A stretch of DNA of 55,953 bases. It comes from Ruminococcus sp. (lineage in GTDB: Bacteria; Bacillota; Clostridia; Oscillospirales; Acutalibacteraceae). Both the position numbers and the translations under genes were made by a program. The notes beneath the pieces were generated by a model. The model searched no databases, had not been told where the DNA came from, and saw nothing but the letters and a program-made list of their open reading frames with translations. The first letter of the stretch is position 1. Every line of letters starts with the position of its first letter. Where the stretch lies: NCBI GenBank assembly GCA_017416065.1, contig JAFQDM010000036.1, positions 1 to 55,953 of the forward strand. The letters run 5' to 3'. Of the stretch, positions 51,920 through 55,953 are shown piece by piece.

Positions 51920-51983
51920 GTATCGTGCAAGAGTTATTTTAACACAACGCATCCGGATTGTCAATAGAATTATTTGAAAGACC

Positions 51984-52012
51984 TTGCTAAATCTTTAAAA
52001 ATGATATATTAT
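51984..52012 (+). promoter_or_regulatory. Promoter of the GtrA-like gene
   Basis: TTGCTA (51984-51989), 17-bp spacer, TATTAT (52007-52012). Confidence 0.55.
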
Positions 52013-52040
52013 TTTTATATACGAAGGGAGTCGATATGCC

Positions 52041-52466
52041 GTGTCACAAAAGAAGAAAGAGATTATGAGAAGTATTAAGTTTGTGCTTTTTTCAATCAGC
52101 GCAGGAGTGATTCAGATTCTGAGCTTTACTCTGTTTGAGGAGGTTATGCACCTTACTCATTGGGTGGCTTATCTTATTTCACTTGTTTTGTCAGTATTGT
52201 GGAACTTTACCCTTAATAGAAAGTTTACCTTTTGCTCGGCAAACAACGTTCCGGTGGCAATGGTTAAGGTGGCGGCTTTCTATCTTGTTTTCACTCCCTT
52301 GTCCACATGGTGGACAGCTGTGCTGACAGGTGCTTCTGTAGGCTGGAACGAGTACCTTGTTCTGGCTTTGACTATGATTATTAACTTTGTAACGGAATTC
52401 CTTTATGACAGATTCATAGTGTTTGGCAACAGCATTGATACTGCAAAGAAAAAATCGGATAAATAA
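52041..52466 (+). CDS. GtrA-family membrane protein
   Basis: 141 aa with four membrane helices. Patterns FVLFSISAGVIQILSFTLF, WNFTLNRKFTF and NFVTEFLYDRFIVF define the GtrA family, small proteins involved in translocating lipid-linked sugars for wall or teichoic-acid decoration. GTG start with AAGGGAG; an internal ATG (52065) is an alternative. Confidence 0.88.
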   Translation: MSQKKKEIMRSIKFVLFSISAGVIQILSFTLFEEVMHLTHWVAYLISLVLSVLWNFTLNRKFTFCSANNVPVAMVKVAAFYLVFTPLSTWWTAVLTGASVGWNEYLVLALTMIINFVTEFLYDRFIVFGNSIDTAKKKSDK

Positions 52467-52470
52467 ACTT

Positions 52471-52505
52471 AAAGGACTTGCCTCATAATGAGTGCAAGTC
52501 CTTTT
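52471..52505 (+). terminator. Intrinsic terminator after the GtrA-like gene
   Basis: AAAGGACTTGC (52471-52481) pairs with GCAAGTCCTTT (52494-52504), followed by TTTTG. Faces the 3' end of ddh and may serve both. Confidence 0.85.
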
Positions 52506-52525
52506 GTTGTAAAATTCAGTATAGA

Positions 52526-53509
52526 TCAGAGAAGCTCTTTTCTCAGTTCCTCTGCGCTCTTAATACTCAGAAGTGCAGGGGGAATGTCAAATACGGTCTT
52601 GCATCCACTGTCACCCTGAAGGCTCAGTCTGTATGCGGCTCTTGCAAAGGCAACGATTGCAGAAGACGTGAACTCGGGGTTGGAGTCAAGCTTAAGACTG
52701 TATTCAATAACGTGGTTGTGCTCTTTGTTAAAGCCCGTCTTGCCTGTTCTGATAACAAAGCCTCCGTGGGGAATGCCTGAGTGGTCACGCTTCATTTCCT
52801 CGGCTGAGATGAAGTGCACCGTTGTGTCGTAATCTGCAAAGTAGTTGGGCATTTCCTTGATCTGCTTTTCGATCAAAGCCTTGTCTGCATCCTCACTTAC
52901 CACAACAAAGCATTCTCTTGTATGCTTTTCCCTGGTTGTAAGGGTAGGTGCCGCACCGCTTCTGACTGCCTCAAGAGCAGAGTCTACGGGAATGGTGTAC
53001 TGCTTTGCATCCAGAACCCCCTCAATTCTGCGGATCGCATCAGAGTGACCCTGGCTCACGCCCTTGCCCCAGAAGGTGTAGTCCTTGCCCTCGGGGAGCA
53101 CCGCGCCTGCATAAAGGCGGTTAAGAGAGAACATACCCGGATCCCAGCCCACAGAGATCATTGCAATGTTGCCGCCTTCCTTAGAAGCCGCATCAACATT
53201 CTCAAAATGCTCGGGAATCTTTGCGTGTGTGTCAAAGCTGTCCACAACGTTGAACATTCTTGCAAGCTCAGGGGTCTGCACGGGCAGATCTGTTGCACTG
53301 CCGCCGCAGAGTATCATAACGTCGATCTTATCTTTATAATCAGCTACATTGGCAGCACTTGCAACCTCAACGCCCTCTGTGTTGATTCTGAGTGTTGAGG
53401 GGTCACGTCTTGTGAATACTGCAACAAGCTCCATATCCGAATTCTGGCGGATAGCACTCTCAATGCCTCTGCCAAGGTTGCCGTAGCCGAAAATACCTAT
53501 TCTTATCAT
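52526..53509 (-). CDS. ddh: meso-Diaminopimelate dehydrogenase
   Basis: 327 aa. One-step NADPH-dependent route from tetrahydrodipicolinate to meso-DAP for lysine and peptidoglycan; the same pathway also feeds dipicolinate for spores. Rossmann segment RIGIFGYGNLGRG, CGGSATDLP, SVGWDPGMFSLNR, WGKGVSQGHSDAIRR and the C-terminal NPEFTSSAIVAFARAA are diagnostic. Its presence indicates DAP-type wall. Confidence 0.96.
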   Translation of the reverse strand: MIRIGIFGYGNLGRGIESAIRQNSDMELVAVFTRRDPSTLRINTEGVEVASAANVADYKDKIDVMILCGGSATDLPVQTPELARMFNVVDSFDTHAKIPEHFENVDAASKEGGNIAMISVGWDPGMFSLNRLYAGAVLPEGKDYTFWGKGVSQGHSDAIRRIEGVLDAKQYTIPVDSALEAVRSGAAPTLTTREKHTRECFVVVSEDADKALIEKQIKEMPNYFADYDTTVHFISAEEMKRDHSGIPHGGFVIRTGKTGFNKEHNHVIEYSLKLDSNPEFTSSAIVAFARAAYRLSLQGDSGCKTVFDIPPALLSIKSAEELRKELL

Positions 53510-53542
53510 TTTTATCAGACCTTCCGTTTTGTGACTGTGAAT

Positions 53543-53566
53543 CTTCTAAAAAACAATTTAGAAGAA
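53543..53566. repeat. 9-bp inverted repeat in the ddh/ygiQ divergent region
   Basis: TCTTCTAAA (53543-53551) and TTTAGAAGA (53558-53566), perfect, 6-nt gap. It lies about where a minus-strand promoter (TTTACA/TAAAAT, 18-bp spacer, around 53575-53605) would start ddh transcription, so it may be an operator or a leader hairpin. Confidence 0.45.
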
Positions 53567-53651
53567 TTCATAGATATTTTACTCCAAAAGTGTGTTGTTT
53601 GTAAATACTTTATTGCAAAAAAAATCATTTAGAATTGTAAATTTCCCTCAG

Positions 53652-53680
53652 TTGTATTTACTCAATGAATGTGATATAAT
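53652..53680 (+). promoter_or_regulatory. Promoter of the YgiQ-family gene
   Basis: TTGTAT (53652-53657), 17-bp spacer, TATAAT (53675-53680). Confidence 0.65.
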
Positions 53681-53708
53681 CAATTTATCAATCAGAGAGG
53701 TAACGCTT

Positions 53709-55616
53709 ATGCCTTTTTTACCTATAACTAAAAAAGAAATGCTGGAGCGTGGATGGGATGCTCCGGACTTTGTGCTTGTAACAGGGGATGCTTACGTTGA
53801 CCATCCGTCTTTCGGCACAGCCATAATCTCCCGTGTGCTTGAAGATGCAGGCTATAGAGTGTGCATCCTTTCTCAGCCAAGGTCCGATGCTGACTACAAG
53901 CGTTTTGGCGAGCCGCGACTCGGATTTCTTGTTAACAGCGGAAATATTGATTCCATGGTTGCACACTACACAGCCGCCAAAAAAAAGCGCAGTGACGATG
54001 CATATACTCCCGGCGGCAAGGCGGGTGCACGACCTGACCGTGCGGTGATAGTTTACAGCAAGGCTATCCGCAAGCTTTATCCCGATGCGTTCATTGCAAT
54101 TGGCGGACTTGAGGCATCCTTGCGCCGTTTTGCTCACTACGATTATTGGGATGATAAGGTGCGTCCCTCTGTGCTTGTGGATTCTGTGGCGGATCTGCTC
54201 ATGTACGGAATGGGAGAAAAGCACATAGTTGAGATAGCAGACAGGCTGAAAGCGGGAGAGGATAAGAATAGTCTCACAGATATCCGAGGCACCTGCTACG
54301 CTGTCAAAACTCACGACTACACCCCGGGTCCTGTTAAGGAATGCCCCTCCTTTGATGCGGTGTCTGCTCCTACAGACCAAGGCAAAAAGCACTATGCTAA
54401 ATCCTGCAGGATCCAACAGCAGGAGCACGATGCTGTGCGCGGAGGAGTGGTGATCCAGCGCCACGGAGATAAAATCGTGATTCAGAATCCTCCTATGCCT
54501 CCTCTTACCACAGAAGAGATGGACAAGGTCTACTCTCTGCCCTTTATGCGCACGTATCATCCCTCATATGAAGCTTTGGGTGGTGTGCCGGGAATCGAAG
54601 AGGTTAAGTTTTCGATCATCCATAACCGAGGCTGCTACGGTGCTTGCAATTTCTGCTCCCTTGCATATCATCAGGGCAGGCAGATAAGCTGTCGCAGTCA
54701 CGAATCTGTAATAGAAGAAGCAAAGTGTATCACGGAAATGCCCGATTTTAAGGGATATATCCACGATGTGGGCGGACCCACGGCAAATTTCCGTGCACCC
54801 TCCTGCGATGCACAGCTAAAGAGGGGACTTTGCCCGGACAAGAAATGCTTAGCGCCACAGCTTTGCCCTGCGGTTAACGTTGACCACAGCGACTATCTCT
54901 CGTTACTGCGCAAACTTCGCAAACTTCCGAAAGTTAAAAAAATCTTCATACGCTCGGGAATCCGCTTTGATTACCTCATAGCAGACAAAGACGAGACCTT
55001 TTTCAAGGAGCTTGTTACATATCACGTCAGCGGTCAGCTTAAGGTTGCCCCCGAGCATTGCTCGCAGGACGTGCTCAGGCGAATGGGCAAGCCGCCTGTT
55101 GAGGTGTACAACCGCTTCAAAAAGCGCTTCTATGAATTGACGGAAAGCATCGGCAAAAAGCAGTATTTGGTGCCGTATCTGATGTCTTCTCACCCCGGCA
55201 GTACCCTTAAGGATGCAATCGAACTTTCTCTTTTCTTAAAGCGAGAGGGGCTCCACCCCGAGCAGGTGCAGGATTTTTATCCCACACCGGGCACGGTCTC
55301 AACCTGTATGTTCTACACAGGTCTTGATCCATATACAATGGAGCAGGTCTATGTGCCCAGAACTCCACAGGAGAAAGCACAGCAGAGAGCACTGCTCCAG
55401 TATTTCAAGCCTGAGAATAAGAAGATCGTCTACGATGCTTTGCGCAAAGCAGGCAGGCACGACCTCATAGGCACGGGCAAAAACTGCTTGGTTGCACCAA
55501 TGCAACCTGATCCCAAAAAGCAGAAGCAGACCGGTGCAAAAGGGAAGACGCAACAAAATAGCAGAAGAAATAATTCCCCAAAACCTTACAATAAGCAAAA
55601 ACCCAAACGAAGATAA
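53709..55616 (+). CDS. YgiQ-family radical SAM protein
   Basis: 635 aa from the ATG after AGAGAGGTAACG. N-terminal YgiQ domain (FLPITKKEMLERGWDAPDFV, TGDAYVDHPSFG), radical SAM site NRGCYGACNFCS near residue 307 (CxxxCxxC), HVSGQLKVAPEH later, and a C-terminal DUF3362 part with a basic, low-complexity tail (KQKQTGAKGKTQQNSRRNN). Function unknown; widely conserved in anaerobes. Single gene with own promoter and terminator. Confidence 0.93.
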   Translation: MPFLPITKKEMLERGWDAPDFVLVTGDAYVDHPSFGTAIISRVLEDAGYRVCILSQPRSDADYKRFGEPRLGFLVNSGNIDSMVAHYTAAKKKRSDDAYTPGGKAGARPDRAVIVYSKAIRKLYPDAFIAIGGLEASLRRFAHYDYWDDKVRPSVLVDSVADLLMYGMGEKHIVEIADRLKAGEDKNSLTDIRGTCYAVKTHDYTPGPVKECPSFDAVSAPTDQGKKHYAKSCRIQQQEHDAVRGGVVIQRHGDKIVIQNPPMPPLTTEEMDKVYSLPFMRTYHPSYEALGGVPGIEEVKFSIIHNRGCYGACNFCSLAYHQGRQISCRSHESVIEEAKCITEMPDFKGYIHDVGGPTANFRAPSCDAQLKRGLCPDKKCLAPQLCPAVNVDHSDYLSLLRKLRKLPKVKKIFIRSGIRFDYLIADKDETFFKELVTYHVSGQLKVAPEHCSQDVLRRMGKPPVEVYNRFKKRFYELTESIGKKQYLVPYLMSSHPGSTLKDAIELSLFLKREGLHPEQVQDFYPTPGTVSTCMFYTGLDPYTMEQVYVPRTPQEKAQQRALLQYFKPENKKIVYDALRKAGRHDLIGTGKNCLVAPMQPDPKKQKQTGAKGKTQQNSRRNNSPKPYNKQKPKRR

Positions 55617-55619
55617 ATA

Positions 55620-55654
55620 GAAAAGCTCCAAGCCGTAATGACTTGGAGCTTTTC
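55620..55654 (+). terminator. Intrinsic terminator after the YgiQ-family gene
   Basis: GAAAAGCTCCAAG / CTTGGAGCTTTTC stem, 9-nt loop, symmetrical so usable on both strands. Confidence 0.85.
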
Positions 55655-55761
55655 ATTGCATATGGTTTATAACTCAAGGCTGACTTTTGATTTATTGCGT
55701 TTTCATCTGCATAACGTTCATCGATGATATATTTTGAAGTAAAAGTGAAAAGGCAAAAAGT

Positions 55762-55795
55762 AAAATCCCGATTGATGATACAATCGGGATTTTTT
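55762..55795. terminator. Bidirectional terminator beside the tRNA remnant
   Basis: ATCCCGATTG ATGATA CAATCGGGAT stem flanked by AAAA and TTTTT. On the minus strand it would have terminated the tRNA transcript. Confidence 0.85.
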
Positions 55796-55838
55796 GGCAC
55801 CCCCTACGCGAATCGAACGCATAACTAACCCTTAGGAG
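55795..55838 (-). pseudogene. 3' half of a tRNA (Arg CCU-like), possible att remnant
   Basis: On the minus strand: anticodon loop-like CTCCTAA, stem half GGGTT, T arm ATGCG-TTCGATT-CGCGT, acceptor half AGGGGGT, then G-CCA. The matching 5' half (acceptor ACCCCCT, D arm) is absent from the upstream sequence to the window edge. Such lone tRNA 3' halves are the usual scar at the far end of an element integrated in a tRNA gene. Confidence 0.7.
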
Positions 55839-55953
55839 TGACCTCGAAACTCGGTTGTAGAGTCACTTCCTGTACCCGATAATCCCGTATTTTCAAGGCT
55901 TTTTCGCACTTTGAGTGTTAAGCTGTGTTACGGAATTACTGCTAATTTTACCC
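55839..55953. other. Right-edge sequence beyond the tRNA remnant, probably inside an integrated element
   Basis: No gene with an SD is visible. A GTGAC/GTCAC inverted pair (55838-55842, 55863-55867) encloses a T/G-rich loop, and a minus-strand frame of about 30 codons ends at the TAA formed by the tRNA fragment. Too short to identify. Confidence 0.35.

Noticed and set aside
53718-54560. 280-aa minus-strand frame across the YgiQ-family gene
   Set aside because: Antisense shadow; the plus-strand product has clear radical SAM motifs.
55795-55897. Intact tRNA-Arg gene
   Set aside because: No ACCCCCT acceptor strand, D arm or matching anticodon 5' strand could be found upstream of the 3' half.

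Overview
The window looks like a chromosomal stretch of an anaerobic, spore-forming, starch-degrading member of Clostridia, most likely an Oscillospiraceae/Ruminococcus-type gut bacterium. Supporting signs are the spore coat genes cotJA/B/C and the dipicolinate synthase genes dpaA/dpaB, an [FeFe] hydrogenase, the oxygen-sensitive ThiH route to thiamine, rubrerythrin, meso-diaminopimelate dehydrogenase, and a secreted alpha-amylase carrying a dockerin and starch-binding modules. There is no rRNA gene, so the placement is inferred from gene content only.

Layout. 1-6.9 kb: the 3' part of an [FeFe] hydrogenase, then a thiamine operon (thiS-thiF-thiG-thiH-thiE-HAD/thiD fusion-thiN) behind a TPP riboswitch. 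7.3-9.1 kb: a large serine recombinase whose 3' end abuts a cotJC gene that has lost its last quarter. 9.1-16 kb: cotJ operon, amylase, HtrA protease, and a cobalamin-riboswitch unit encoding a DUF4430 lipoprotein and an ECF S component. 16-24 kb: acyltransferase, murC, rRNA methyltransferase, small enzymes, and a polar amino-acid ABC transporter. 24-31 kb: dipicolinate synthase, ispD-ispF, a D,D-carboxypeptidase and pgi. 31-41 kb: a housekeeping series (DUF177-rpmF, DUF512-der-plsY, HIT, phosphoribosyltransferase, comEC-holA-rnmV, rubrerythrin). 41-49 kb: CBS-domain membrane protein, tepA-uppP-ftsK, tyrS-mscL. 49-56 kb: NlpC/P60 wall hydrolase, a self-regulated HTH/membrane pair, two tRNA-Ser genes, gtrA-like, ddh, a YgiQ radical SAM protein, and the 3' half of a tRNA at the right edge.

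Promoters are unusually easy to read: many genes have a sigma-A type -35/-10 pair with exactly 17 bp between, and most transcription units end in clear intrinsic terminators. Several starts are TTG or GTG with a strong Shine-Dalgarno.

Most interesting points: (1) cotJC is cut exactly where homology to intact family members should continue, inside a 39-bp inverted-repeat structure next to the recombinase, and base composition steps at the same place, so the left 9 kb may belong to a sporulation-gene-interrupting element (or the contig may be misjoined there); (2) the amino-acid-binding lipoprotein appears circularly permuted; (3) a B12-controlled lipoprotein/S-component pair suggests a capture-assisted ECF uptake system; (4) the amylase points to an amylosome; (5) the lone tRNA 3' half at the right edge suggests an integrated element starts there.
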